From: Thermodesulfobacteriota bacterium
GTDB taxonomy: Bacteria; Desulfobacterota; Desulfobacteria; Desulfobacterales; JAUWMJ01
Assembly (NCBI GenBank): GCA_034189135.1
Contig: JAXHVO010000087.1
Coordinates: 1 to 34,946, forward strand
Reading direction: 5' to 3'
Length of the DNA: 34,946 bases
Numbering within the stretch: the first letter of the stretch is position 1; each line of letters starts with the position of its first letter. Below, one piece after another: positions 1-7,396 of the stretch. Both the position numbers and the translations under genes were made by a program. The notes beneath the pieces are model-generated. The model did no database searches and had not been told where the DNA came from. It worked only from the letters and a program-made list of their open reading frames with translations.

Positions 1-367
1 AGGTAGCCAAGATTTGATTTACTACTGGCTGCCATCATTTTGAACGGTAGTAATTTAATGAACGAACATAACCAACCGGCTGGCTCGTAAAACCATGACT
101 TTTCGTTCAGGCACTATTTAGCTGAGGAGCTGTTTTAAATATTTGCGCACACATTGAGAGTTTACCTTTGAACCTCTTGCCCTTCTTTCTATCTTCCCAA
201 GTAATTGTTAACAGAATAACCCCCACTTATAGGCAAAAATCATAAACCAACCTTCAGATACTAAAAATCGTCCCTAAAAATCATACTTTCGGACGATTAC
301 ATTCTCCATTGAGTGGTTTATTTTTATATCGAAAACTTGATCAATTTTCTTTGAGAGGAATCTGACA
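1..367. other. gene-free left edge
   Basis: No open frame with a ribosome-binding site and recognisable protein character is visible on either strand. The stretch is AT-rich and probably carries the tail of an upstream gene region and the promoter of the gene that begins at 368. A good Shine-Dalgarno sequence (AGAGGAA, 354-360) sits just before that ATG. No transposase, RNA gene or clear terminator was recognised. Confidence 0.5.
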
Positions 368-655
368 ATGGCAAAACAAAAAGTTTGACATGGTCCGGCG
401 GACTATCAAATAAAGGTAAAAGGACATCTCGGAAGCCAGTGGTCTGATTGGTTTGCGGGTATGAAAATTGAATCCAAGGGAGCTTTTACAAACATAACAG
501 GCAAAGTATTAGACCAACCCGCTTTGCATGGATTGATCGTTCGGATACGGGATTTGGGTTTACCTTTGATTTCAGTCATGACTATGGATATAGTTGGTGA
601 GTTGTATGGGAAAGAAAGGTTGGAAGATTTTTTTAAGCAAGAGTCATTATCATAG
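368..655 (+). pseudogene. small conserved protein gene interrupted by an in-frame TGA
   Basis: An ATG at 368, preceded by AGAGGAA seven bases upstream, opens a frame that meets TGA at 386-388 (codon 7) and then stays open to 655. The downstream part (YQIKVKGHLGSQWSDWF, then DQPALHG and RIRDLGLPLISV) resembles a small uncharacterised protein of about 70-95 residues that I recall from several anaerobic bacteria and archaea. The only later ATG in frame (461) would remove the conserved N-terminal strand, so the gene looks broken. A second reading is a lost base near 402 joining ATG 390 to the main frame, which would give MVRRTYQIKV. Selenocysteine was considered and is disfavoured: I know of no conserved Cys at this position, and the nearby hairpin (GTCC/GGAC, 393-403) lies too close to the TGA. 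Function unknown. Confidence 0.55.
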
Positions 656-754
656 TGAAAGCTATTCTTGTATGTTTTAAATCAGGCTTTTTTCCTATAG
701 TTTAAATGAAATAATAGATTTCAAAAAACAAAGATGAAAATGAAAGGAGTTACC

Positions 755-1723
755 ATGAAAAAGACAATTTTTGCTTTAGGCTTAATTCTATTAATATTCA
801 TGTCAATAACCGCTTTGGCTCAGGAAGGTGACAGGCATAAGGAGGATGGTTTTTCAGCACGTATAGAAGCGGGAGCCATATGGATTAATACTACAGATCA
901 GCTTTTTGTGGATGACAAAAATGAAAAGACGGATAATTTAAACGACGAAGCGGACAGTTTCAATATAGCCTTGCCCGCGCTTATGTTTGATTTGAGGTAT
1001 AAATTTCGAGATGCAGACACGGAAGTTTATCTTGGAACACCTTTGAAAGAATCCAGGACAGCCTTGACCTTGGGCTTAACACAAACTTTCATCGACAAAA
1101 GCAAGCTGGACGTTTCTGTTTTTGCCGTGAATATGGCTGAAGTGTGGGAAAACCCATATGTTGCAGGAGTGGATAGGGATGAAACAGATGTCGAAGACGT
1201 CGGTTTTACAATAGATTACGATCGCATATTGGATACAGGACTTAACCTTTATTACAGATATAATTCGGTAGACGTGGATGTAGACGTTATCGGAAGCCTG
1301 TTTAATAACCTGAAAAGAGATGGGGTAATCCATACCACAGGTCTTGGCTACATGATAGATCTCGAAAAAAGTAACATAATAATTCCCGGCTTTGAGTATT
1401 CCAAGGCCGACATGGACGGAGAAAGCAACAGCTACAATGGTTACAGGATTAAACTCGGATACAAGAGAATGAATAAAGATTACATCGTAAACGCCTTTGT
1501 CTCGGCCGACAAAAAAGAGTATGACAAAACGCACCCTATATTTAACAAAACCAGGGACGAAAAAGGATACTCTGCTATGGCAATTTTCACACTACTCAAT
1601 CCACTCGGTTATGATAAATTTTTCACCAATTTTATAGCCGGCTGCGGCTACTCGGACTCCAACATAGATTTTTTTGATAAACGCACCTATGTCAGCGGTG
1701 TAACTATAGGCTATAATTTTTGA
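755..1723 (+). CDS. DUF2860-family outer-membrane protein
   Basis: Encodes about 322 residues, starting with a signal peptide: Met-Lys-Lys, a hydrophobic stretch, then ALAQ-E, which looks like a signal peptidase I site. The mature part alternates short beta-strand-like segments with charged turns (YDRILDTGLNLYYRYNS, GYRIKLGYKRM) and ends in an aromatic residue (YNF), the usual C-terminus of an outer-membrane beta-barrel. The pattern matches the DUF2860 family, whose function is unknown. The start at 755 is preferred over ATG 734 because GGAGT (746-750) stands just upstream and it places the signal peptide at the true N-terminus. The gene stands alone, with a small zinc-ribbon gene 50 bases downstream. 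A structural or porin-like role is inferred, not shown. Confidence 0.8.
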   Translation: MKKTIFALGLILLIFMSITALAQEGDRHKEDGFSARIEAGAIWINTTDQLFVDDKNEKTDNLNDEADSFNIALPALMFDLRYKFRDADTEVYLGTPLKESRTALTLGLTQTFIDKSKLDVSVFAVNMAEVWENPYVAGVDRDETDVEDVGFTIDYDRILDTGLNLYYRYNSVDVDVDVIGSLFNNLKRDGVIHTTGLGYMIDLEKSNIIIPGFEYSKADMDGESNSYNGYRIKLGYKRMNKDYIVNAFVSADKKEYDKTHPIFNKTRDEKGYSAMAIFTLLNPLGYDKFFTNFIAGCGYSDSNIDFFDKRTYVSGVTIGYNF

Positions 1724-1773
1724 AAAAATGAGTCCACTCAATACCCTTGAATTTGGAATAAGGAGAATTCTTA

Positions 1774-1962
1774 ATGGCTAAGCACAACTGTGAAAAATGT
1801 GGTTTCAGGGCAAGATATGACAATAATTCCAAATCGTTTTTAGGCCGGTTATGGAAATGGCACATTAGCTGGTGTCCCGGATGGAAGGGACATATAACAT
1901 CTCTTCCCAGTGATGAAAGAACTGTATTAGCTGAAAAGTATGATTTAAAAAAATACAAATAA
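1774..1962 (+). CDS. small zinc-ribbon-like protein (62 aa)
   Basis: A 62-residue soluble protein with CEKCGFRARYD near the N-terminus and WHISWCPGWKGH in the middle, followed by a short charged helix ending KKYK. The first Cys pair (CxxC) with the later Cys and His residues suggests one metal site, probably zinc. An AAGGAG Shine-Dalgarno precedes the ATG at a good distance. I recall similar orphan proteins in sulfate reducers but know no assigned function. It lies between the outer-membrane protein and the selenoprotein, both on the same strand; co-transcription is possible. Confidence 0.7.
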   Translation: MAKHNCEKCGFRARYDNNSKSFLGRLWKWHISWCPGWKGHITSLPSDERTVLAEKYDLKKYK

Positions 1963-2168
1963 TTTTATTATGGATTATAATTATTCATTGCGGAGATGCC
2001 GGAGAATTTATGTCAATTATCGGGGTTTGTGTTTCAATAGAAAAATAGGTGGGACATCATCCGAGTGTAAAGAATATTTAATTTTCTTCAAAACAAAACC
2101 TAACACGCATTTTCCGGGTGGTTGTCCGGGAAATGATACATGTGATTTGAAAAACAAGAGGAGATAAA

Positions 2169-3011
2169 ATGAGCAAAGTAAAAAATGAGGTATCATCGTT
2201 AGGGGCAGCGCTTGCATTTCTAAAAGGCAAGACATGATCAGAATCGCTGTCGGGAGTCCTCGACCAGGCATTCAATCACCAGTTGAAACTCGAGGAGAAG
2301 GCCTCGATGCCCTTAGCAGGCGGAATAATGCAGCATGGCTACCAGTGCGGCATGATTTGGGGCGCGGTGCTTTCCGCAGGGGCACAGGCCTATCGAATTC
2401 TTGGCCCGGGTCCGCAAGCTGAAACTGCGGCAATTAATGCAGCACAAAGGCTTGTGGAATCCTTCCGTGCTGACAACAACCATATAAATTGCCTCGAAAT
2501 AACTAATATAGACAAATCATCATCAACTATGAAGATGATTATGTATTTTATTGTAAAAGGTGGGACTATAGGCTGCATGCACAGGGCAGCTAAATATGCC
2601 AAGGCAGCATTTAATGAGATAAATATCGCTCTTTCCGAAAAACACATAGAAGCACCCTCGCCACCGGTAAGTTGCACGGCAATGCTGGCACAAAAGATGG
2701 GCGTATCCGATATGCATACGGTCATGGCGGCGGGATTTGCGGGTGGTATCGGCTTAAGCGGAGGTGCCTGTGGGGCATTGGGAGCCGCGATATGGATCAT
2801 CGGAATAAGCAGCCTCAAGGAAGGTCCTGGTAAAATTAAATTTAAAAGCCCCGGAGCCATAGCTGCGATTGATAGATTTATGAAATGCACCGACTTTAAA
2901 TTCGAGTGCTCCGAAATAGTCGGCCAGAGATTTGAGAATATCGACGACCATGCCGGCTATTTGCGCGATGGAGGCTGCTCGAAAATTATTGAAGTATTAG
3001 CTGCTGAATGA
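2169..3011 (+). CDS. C_GCAxxG_C_C family redox protein, probable selenoprotein (TGA = Sec at codon 23)
   Basis: The ATG at 2169 follows AGAGGAGATAAA and opens a frame of 280 codons broken only by TGA at 2235-2237. The residues on both sides (SSLGAALAFLKGKT, then SESLSGVLDQAF) continue one protein. In relatives as I recall them the TGA position is Cys (KTCSESL), so reading it as selenocysteine restores the conserved redox residue. Downstream come QCG (Cys60), NCLE (Cys108), GC (Cys136), SC (Cys169), GGACGALG (Cys201) and C-terminal KCTDF, FECSE and GGCSK, the spaced cysteines that name the family. The protein is otherwise hydrophobic and glycine-rich in the middle (AGGIGLSGGACGALGAAIW), so membrane association is possible. 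A hairpin suited to a bacterial SECIS lies directly after the TGA. Starting at the in-frame TTG 2283 would discard the conserved N-terminus. The substrate is unknown; a thiol or selenol redox role is inferred from the family. Confidence 0.82.
2235..2273 (+). promoter_or_regulatory. candidate bacterial SECIS hairpin after TGA
   Basis: TGA occupies 2235-2237. A hairpin follows: GTCGGG (2249-2254) pairs with CTCGAC (2259-2264), with one G-U pair, around the four-base loop AGTC (2255-2258). GAAT (2241-2244) can pair with ATTC (2270-2273) as an outer stem across an internal loop. The apical loop begins 18 bases after the TGA and contains G and U, which fits the usual geometry of bacterial selenocysteine insertion elements. 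Pairing was done by eye. Confidence 0.6.
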
Positions 3012-3055
3012 TCTGCAGGATAAGCTTTCTTGAAAGGCGGGGAGTTGCGGTTTTA

Positions 3056-3090
3056 GTCATAGACCACCGGTGAATCCGGCGGTCTATGAC
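3056..3090. terminator. strong hairpin, probable terminator
   Basis: GTCATAGACCACCGG (3056-3070) pairs with CCGGCGGTCTATGAC (3076-3090) with a single mismatch around a five-base loop. It lies 45 bases after the stop of the selenoprotein gene and ahead of the convergent minus-strand cluster, so it may end transcription from one or both sides. No long U-tract follows immediately. Confidence 0.65.
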
Positions 3091-3146
3091 TTGTGATTTG
3101 AGATTTCTCTGATCTTCATTTTTTGCTGTTTAAAAATACAAGATTT

Positions 3147-3173
3147 CCGTCAGTATTAAGCTTAGCCTGACGG
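3147..3173 (-). terminator. weak hairpin beyond the HEAT-protein gene
   Basis: CCGTCAG (3147-3153) pairs with CTGACGG (3167-3173), with a further short palindrome (TAAGCTTA) in the loop. Read on the minus strand it follows the last gene of the redox cluster and is followed by a moderately T-rich stretch. It could be the end of that transcript. Confidence 0.35.
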
Positions 3174-3279
3174 CTATGGCGTGTAGTGGACAGGAAGATG
3201 AACTATCATTACTACTTTTACCGATGACGTTAATATAGTGTCTGTCAAAATCGAAAATGAAAAGATTAAGCGCTGTACC

Positions 3280-4020
3280 TTATCGACGCTTAAGCCGAGT
3301 TGATACATCAAGGCATAAATTGCGTAGATGCGATGTTCCCGGCAATTTGTTGGCAGGATTAAAACTCTTCTTAAAAAGCTGAGCCACTGTGAGTGTTTCC
3401 AGCGTGCCTTCAAGATAGAATGTGAATGTGGCCGGGTCGCTTTCAAGACGTTTAAGAAACCGGTCTGTCGCCTGGCAATCAAACAGTCCGGCCGTCCATG
3501 CAGCCAGTCCGCGAAGGGCCGGGTCCGGCGATTTCAAATAGGGGCAAAGCAGATGGATAGAATTCTTTACAAAATGAGACCTGGCGTGTGCTAGCCTTCC
3601 GATACCCCATAAAACCCCACGTTGCAGAATTTCATGTTCGATATAATTTGCGTCAGGTACAATATAGGATAAGAGTATGTGATGATACTCTTTGGCAAGT
3701 CCTTCGTGCCTGGCCGTGATTTCGCCCATGGCCTCCGGGGATCCCCAGCCGATTCCCCCGGACTCGTCATTAAGGTTCCAGAGCAAACGACGCATCACCA
3801 CCCGGGCAGATTCCAGGTCATGATCGGCAAGGTCCTGAACCACCACGCCCATGGCGGTAACCGCCCGCCATTTGATCAGTTCATCGCTGTTGTAGAAGAA
3901 AGAGAAAAGCGGGTTGACCACCGCTCTGGCAGAAAACCCGCTTATGTTTAATATGTCTTTTTCAAAATCGGTATTATGTAACAGGTCAAAAACTTTTTTT
4001 TTAAGCTGTCTGCCACCCAT
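3280..4020 (-). CDS. DVU0298-type HEAT-repeat protein
   Basis: Encodes 246 residues made of helical pairs typical of HEAT or armadillo-like repeats, for example the segments beginning NPLFSFFYNSDELIKWRAV, YIEHEILQRGVLWGIGRLA and KSPDPALRGLAAWTAGLFD. No signal peptide or membrane segment is seen. I recall the Desulfovibrio protein DVU0298 as the namesake of this family in sulfate reducers; its role is not established, and a scaffold or protein-interaction function is inferred from the fold. It is the last gene of the minus-strand redox cluster, 49 bases after the ferredoxin gene, so it is probably co-transcribed. The Shine-Dalgarno upstream of the ATG is weak. Confidence 0.75.
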   Translation of the reverse strand: MGGRQLKKKVFDLLHNTDFEKDILNISGFSARAVVNPLFSFFYNSDELIKWRAVTAMGVVVQDLADHDLESARVVMRRLLWNLNDESGGIGWGSPEAMGEITARHEGLAKEYHHILLSYIVPDANYIEHEILQRGVLWGIGRLAHARSHFVKNSIHLLCPYLKSPDPALRGLAAWTAGLFDCQATDRFLKRLESDPATFTFYLEGTLETLTVAQLFKKSFNPANKLPGTSHLRNLCLDVSTRLKRR

Positions 4021-4069
4021 GATTCATCTTATTTGGAGACCTTCAAAACATTCCGTTCGGCAAAGGGCT

Positions 4070-4279
4070 CTATTCTTCTTCCCAGTATATGCAGTCCTCG
4101 GGACAATTTTTGATGGCTTCATCAACATCGGTCTCAGGATATTGCTCAAGCTCACTAACCTCTATAAAACCAATATCATTCAGCCTGAAAACCATAGGGC
4201 ACATCTCAATACATCCGCCGCACAAAGTGCACTGGCCGATATCAACCACCGGTGTTTTTTTATCATCTCTCAAACACAA
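4070..4279 (-). CDS. 4Fe-4S ferredoxin
   Basis: A protein of about 65-69 residues with the cluster-binding motif CTLCGGCIEMCP and a later NCPEDCI. The first three cysteines plus a C-terminal one would bind a single [4Fe-4S] cluster; the spacing resembles small archaeal and delta-proteobacterial ferredoxins. It would carry electrons among the neighbouring rubredoxin and flavodiiron proteins or to another oxidoreductase. The start is unclear: the open frame begins with TTG at 4279 without a clear Shine-Dalgarno. An ATG at 4266 is one base out of frame across a run of seven A on the coding strand; one more A would give MIKKTPVVD, an N-terminus that looks natural. The published base run or true start therefore deserves care. 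Confidence 0.85.
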   Translation of the reverse strand: MCLRDDKKTPVVDIGQCTLCGGCIEMCPMVFRLNDIGFIEVSELEQYPETDVDEAIKNCPEDCIYWEEE

Positions 4280-4314
4280 AGCAAATTAATGAAATATATT
4301 GTTAATCAAGTAAA

Positions 4315-4339
4315 CCCCACTTAAAACAAAACAGTGGGG
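4315..4339 (-). terminator. hairpin after the rubredoxin-like gene
   Basis: CCCCACT (4315-4321) pairs with AGTGGGG (4333-4339). On the minus strand it lies six bases after the stop of the gene at 4346-4591 and is followed by TTTACTT. It may reduce read-through into the ferredoxin gene. Confidence 0.45.
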
Positions 4340-4345
4340 CTATAG

Positions 4346-4591
4346 CTATAATCTATGATCAATGTTACCAGGCCCTCCGCATTCAGGCGTGTAACAGGTA
4401 ACGTTCAAAAAATCGCACTTTTTCTTACACTGGGGGCATGCTTCAGGAGGCTCAGCTGCTGTAACTAGAAACCCACAATTGCCACATTTCCAGTAAGTAA
4501 GGCCGCATCCCGGGCAGATATCCCCGTCAAACTTGCCTTCAGCCGTATACCCGCAGTGGGCACACACCATTTTTTTTTGTTTATCGGCCAT
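4346..4591 (-). CDS. two-module rubredoxin-like / zinc-ribbon protein
   Basis: Encodes 81 residues with two metal-binding modules. The first is CAHCGYTAEGKFDGDICPGCG (positions 10-30), a CxxCG...CPxCG ribbon. The second is WKCGNCGFLVTAAEPPEACPQC, followed by a tail with extra cysteines (KKKCDF, TCYTPECGG). The second module closely resembles the whole 50-residue protein at 7397-7549, so the gene looks like a ribbon fused to that variant. The CPQC spacing with a PPE-x-CP loop is rubredoxin-like, but the aromatic core of a classical rubredoxin is only partly present, so iron or zinc are both possible. A strong GGGAGGT precedes the ATG. Electron transfer in the oxygen-defence cluster is inferred from the neighbours. 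Confidence 0.8.
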   Translation of the reverse strand: MADKQKKMVCAHCGYTAEGKFDGDICPGCGLTYWKCGNCGFLVTAAEPPEACPQCKKKCDFLNVTCYTPECGGPGNIDHRL

Positions 4592-4647
4592 TTCTTTTAC
4601 CTCCCGAATCTTCGATTTCTTCTTGAGCTCTATTCGCTTTATAAACT

Positions 4648-5010
4648 CTAAAAAGTGAACACTTTATACTCCGGATTCACCATCATATCGACAAGTACGG
4701 AGCCCCCGGATATCACAGATCCCGGCAGGCATTCGTCCGGTGAAATGAGTCGTTTATCCGCACACGCCGCACATACATGAATCGGGGTATTTCTTTCAAT
4801 GAGTTTGTCCAAAAGGTCTTTCATATGTTCTCCGGTGGATGATCGTATTCCCTGGGCCATGCCGAATTGGGCCCAGTGAACCGCATCATCGATGAGGAAC
4901 ACCTCAACGTGGTGACCCTTTTCTGCGGCGATGCTGGCAAATTGAACGGCCCGGGTGGCCGCACCCGATTTCTCAAATCCCTTGGAAATGACGAATACAA
5001 ATTTTTCCAT
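4648..5010 (-). CDS. DsrE/DsrF-like sulfur-relay family protein
   Basis: Encodes 120 residues with the DsrE/F/H-like alpha/beta fold: an N-terminal strand MEKFVFVISKG, an alanine-rich helix (AATRAVQFASIAAEKG), the strand HHVEVFLIDDAVHW, and a late CAAC motif (Cys80 and Cys83) followed by Cys94. The family includes sulfurtransferase subunits and accessory proteins that bind persulfide, although many members have no known partner. It sits between the flavodiiron protein and the two-module rubredoxin-like protein, which suggests a thiol or persulfide role under oxidative stress; this is inference. GGAAA precedes the ATG. Confidence 0.8.
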   Translation of the reverse strand: MEKFVFVISKGFEKSGAATRAVQFASIAAEKGHHVEVFLIDDAVHWAQFGMAQGIRSSTGEHMKDLLDKLIERNTPIHVCAACADKRLISPDECLPGSVISGGSVLVDMMVNPEYKVFTF

Positions 5011-5120
5011 CTTGGTTTCCTTTTATTCTGCATAAAATTTGTCAACCAGACATATAAAGCAAAGCGATAAAACCAAAAAAACACTTGATAAGCTGTTAAA
5101 TTTTCGGCTTAAAATATGGT

Positions 5121-6296
5121 TTACATGGCCCGGGCGATTTTCCTTCCCAGCTCATAACAGGTGTTGATGGCGTCCTTATCGGGAACATATTTTACCTTTA
5201 CCCCGGCATCAATGACTTCAAATTTCATGGCCTCAAGCTCTTGGTTAATCAGCTTGACTGCTTCCCCACTCCATCCGTAAGAGCCGAAGGCTGCTCCTAT
5301 CTTGTTTTTTGGCCTTAGACCTTTGATGTATGTCAAAATATCTGCTACAGTAGGAAATATCTGATTGTTCAGCGTTGGAGAGCCGATGATCACTGCCTTT
5401 GCATCCAAAATCTCAGTGATGATTTCGCTGCGATGTGAGCTTCTGATATGGATAGGTTTTGCCGGAACTCCCTCACTGGCAAGTCCTGAGACGATGGCTT
5501 CCGCCATGGCTTCGGTACTGTGCCACATGGTTTCGTAAATAACGACCGCCTTTTTTTCAGCCTCCTGTTTGCTCCATTTTACATAGGCGTCGATTATTTT
5601 GCCGGGATTTCTCCAGAAAATACCGTGGTCAGGGCATACCAGGTTAAATTCGAGTCCGAGGCTGGTCACGGTTTCCACCAGTTTTAAAATCTTAACCGTA
5701 TACGGAAGCAGGATATTGGCAAAATATTTTTTTGCATGAAACATTATCTCGTCGCCAACTTCGTCATCGAATTTTTCCGGACCTGCATAGTGCTGACCAA
5801 AGGCATCACTGGAGAAAAGAATTTTATCTTCCTTGACATAGGTGAACATGCTATCCGGCCAGTGAAGCATCCTGGTTTCGAGAAAGGTCAGGGTTCTGTG
5901 ACCGATATTAAGCTCTTCACCATTTTCCACCGCATGGTAATTCCATTTCTGCCTGAAATGACTGGAAAGGTTTTTATATCCCATCTTGGAGCAATACAGC
6001 GGTTTGTCTTCTCCGACCCGATGCATGATTCTGGGCAGTCCCCCGGAATGATCCATTTCGGTATGGTTGCTGACCACCAGGTCGATTTTTTTGGGATCAA
6101 TCACCTGAGATATATTTTCCAGGAGCTGATCGGCAAACTGTTTTTTAACCGTATCGATAAGCACCACCTTTTCGTCCACAATTAAGAAAGCATTATAGGT
6201 GGTTCCCGCATAGGTTGAATAGCCGTGAAAATCCCTGATATTCCAGTCGGTGACCCCGACGCTGTAAATTCCCTTTGCTAGCTCTAAAGGTTTCAT
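5121..6296 (-). CDS. FprA-type flavodiiron protein (rubredoxin:oxygen oxidoreductase)
   Basis: Encodes 391 residues with the two-domain layout of class A flavodiiron proteins. The N-terminal metallo-beta-lactamase-like domain carries the di-iron motif His78-x-Glu80-x-Asp82-His83 (HTEMDH), then LHWPDSMF, SSDAFGQH and CPDHGIFWR, which supply the remaining ligands. The C-terminal flavodoxin domain, from about residue 250, starts VVIYETMWHSTEAMAEAI, the FMN phosphate loop, and later has GSYGWSGEA. These enzymes reduce oxygen to water, or nitric oxide to nitrous oxide, in the cytoplasm, with electrons from rubredoxin. A classical rubredoxin gene lies 14 bases upstream in the same operon and is the obvious donor. 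AGAGGAAA precedes the ATG. Confidence 0.95.
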   Translation of the reverse strand: MKPLELAKGIYSVGVTDWNIRDFHGYSTYAGTTYNAFLIVDEKVVLIDTVKKQFADQLLENISQVIDPKKIDLVVSNHTEMDHSGGLPRIMHRVGEDKPLYCSKMGYKNLSSHFRQKWNYHAVENGEELNIGHRTLTFLETRMLHWPDSMFTYVKEDKILFSSDAFGQHYAGPEKFDDEVGDEIMFHAKKYFANILLPYTVKILKLVETVTSLGLEFNLVCPDHGIFWRNPGKIIDAYVKWSKQEAEKKAVVIYETMWHSTEAMAEAIVSGLASEGVPAKPIHIRSSHRSEIITEILDAKAVIIGSPTLNNQIFPTVADILTYIKGLRPKNKIGAAFGSYGWSGEAVKLINQELEAMKFEVIDAGVKVKYVPDKDAINTCYELGRKIARAM

Positions 6297-6310
6297 GTTG
6301 TTTCCTCTTA

Positions 6311-6469
6311 TTATTCTTTTTCAAAATCGTCCTTAGCAGCGCCGCACACCGGGCATTCCCAGTCGTCCGGTACATCTTCCCACTTTGTTCCCGGCTCAAC
6401 GCCACTGTCAGGGTCGCCTTGCTCGGGGTCATAAACATAACCACAAATCGTACATACGTATTTATCCAT
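6311..6469 (-). CDS. rubredoxin
   Basis: A 52-residue classical rubredoxin, starting [18 protein letters not shown] and continuing with [18 protein letters not shown]. The two CxxCG knuckles bind one iron, and Tyr, Trp and Phe core residues are present. It ends KDDFEKE. GGAGGAAAC precedes the ATG. The gene lies directly upstream of the flavodiiron gene with a 14-base gap, the usual donor-acceptor arrangement; rubredoxin passes electrons from an NADH:rubredoxin reductase to the flavodiiron protein and to rubrerythrin. Confidence 0.95.
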   Translation of the reverse strand: MDKYVCTICGYVYDPEQGDPDSGVEPGTKWEDVPDDWECPVCGAAKDDFEKE

Positions 6470-6712
6470 TGTTTCCTCCTTGCTTGAATATTGTGTGAGT
6501 TAACGGAGTGCCATAATGAGAAAGTAGAAATATGGCTTTCACGTGTTCAACGATTAAACTTACTTCAGTGCCACTCATTTCTTATTTCAAGTTTCCAATT
6601 TCCAACCTTGAGCGGCTGTTTATCATCTTTATTTATTAAAGCTGTTGTATGCAACCAAAGTTTCTTTGGTCCCTTCGCCAGTCTCAATTTTTTCCAAAAC
6701 CGGTGTATGTGC

Positions 6713-6901
6713 TTAAACGCCGGCATCGAAAGTGCACTGGTTAAAATCAATCTCCTGGCCGCACCCACTGCACTTATGGGACTTGTCAAATTCGTCAGAA
6801 AATATTTCCTTTTCTTCTCCGCAATTGGGGCATTGACATTTAAACGACTTAAGGTTTTTAAACTGTTCATAGCCTGGACAATGTTGTGGTGTGGACATCA
6901 T
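6713..6901 (-). CDS. small zinc-ribbon protein (61-62 aa)
   Basis: Encodes MSTPQHCPGYEQFKNLKSF, then KCQCPNCGEEKEIFSDEF, then HKCSGCGQEIDFNQC. The pairs CPNCG and CSGCG would form one zinc ribbon, and further cysteines lie at positions 7-8 and in QCTF. I do not know a named family or function. GGAGG directly upstream supports either of the two adjacent ATG codons at 6901 and 6898. It lies between flavodoxin and rubredoxin genes on the same strand, so a role in the same stress response is plausible. The 243 bases between it and the rubredoxin gene hold only a short hairpin (ACCAAAG, 6654-6660, with CTTTGGT, 6664-6670). Confidence 0.75.
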   Translation of the reverse strand: MMSTPQHCPGYEQFKNLKSFKCQCPNCGEEKEIFSDEFDKSHKCSGCGQEIDFNQCTFDAGV

Positions 6902-6950
6902 AAGCCTCCTTTTTTGTCTTTGGTAAGTTTCTTTAGCAGGCCAGGGTTCG

Positions 6951-7382
6951 TTATAATTTTTTTACAATTTCTTTGCCATAATCCTGGGCCATTTGAACAC
7001 CTCCACCAAGAGATGCTGATTTAAGCCTCAGAGGACCGCTTACCATGGTCATCTTAAAAATATTTTCCATTGTATCAAAAATACGACCCGGAGCTTCGCC
7101 GCTCCAACCAAAGGCGCCAAAAGCGCCGCCGACCTTTCCTTCAAGATTCGCCTTTTCAGCCAAAAAAAGCAAGGTTTTCATTCCCTGCATCATATCTCCA
7201 TGGTAAGTGGCTGACCCGAAGACAACGGCGTCATAACCGTCAAGATCGGTTTCTTTTTTTATTTCATTTGTTTTTACCACAGATGCCTCATGGCCGGCAA
7301 TACGAATTCCTTCGGCAATCAGCTCGCCTATCTTTTTGGTAGAACCGGCCCTTGAAGCATATGCAATCAGTGCTTTTGCCAT
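6951..7382 (-). CDS. flavodoxin
   Basis: Encodes 143 residues of a flavodoxin fold: MAKALIAYASRAGSTKKIGE contains the FMN phosphate-binding loop, followed by DGYDAVVFGSATYHGD and GGAFGAFGWSGEAPG, which surround the isoalloxazine ring. The last motif matches the flavodoxin domain of the flavodiiron protein nearby (GAAFGSYGWSGEA), so it belongs to the same family of domains. It is a cytoplasmic one- or two-electron carrier. GGGGAGA precedes the ATG, and a rubredoxin variant gene ends 14 bases upstream. Confidence 0.9.
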   Translation of the reverse strand: MAKALIAYASRAGSTKKIGELIAEGIRIAGHEASVVKTNEIKKETDLDGYDAVVFGSATYHGDMMQGMKTLLFLAEKANLEGKVGGAFGAFGWSGEAPGRIFDTMENIFKMTMVSGPLRLKSASLGGGVQMAQDYGKEIVKKL

Positions 7383-7396
7383 TTTTTTCTCCCCTA

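Noticed and set aside
110-235. Minus-strand frame of about 39 codons
   Set aside because: Starts with GTG without a good ribosome-binding site and matches no family I recognise.
386-388. Selenocysteine reading of the TGA in the first small gene
   Set aside because: The family as I recall it has no Cys there, and the only hairpin (393-403) starts four bases after the TGA, too close for a bacterial SECIS.
1970-2167. 65-codon open frame between the zinc-ribbon gene and the selenoprotein gene
   Set aside because: No ribosome-binding site, arginine- and cysteine-scattered composition without a recognisable motif, and it occupies the likely leader of the selenoprotein gene.
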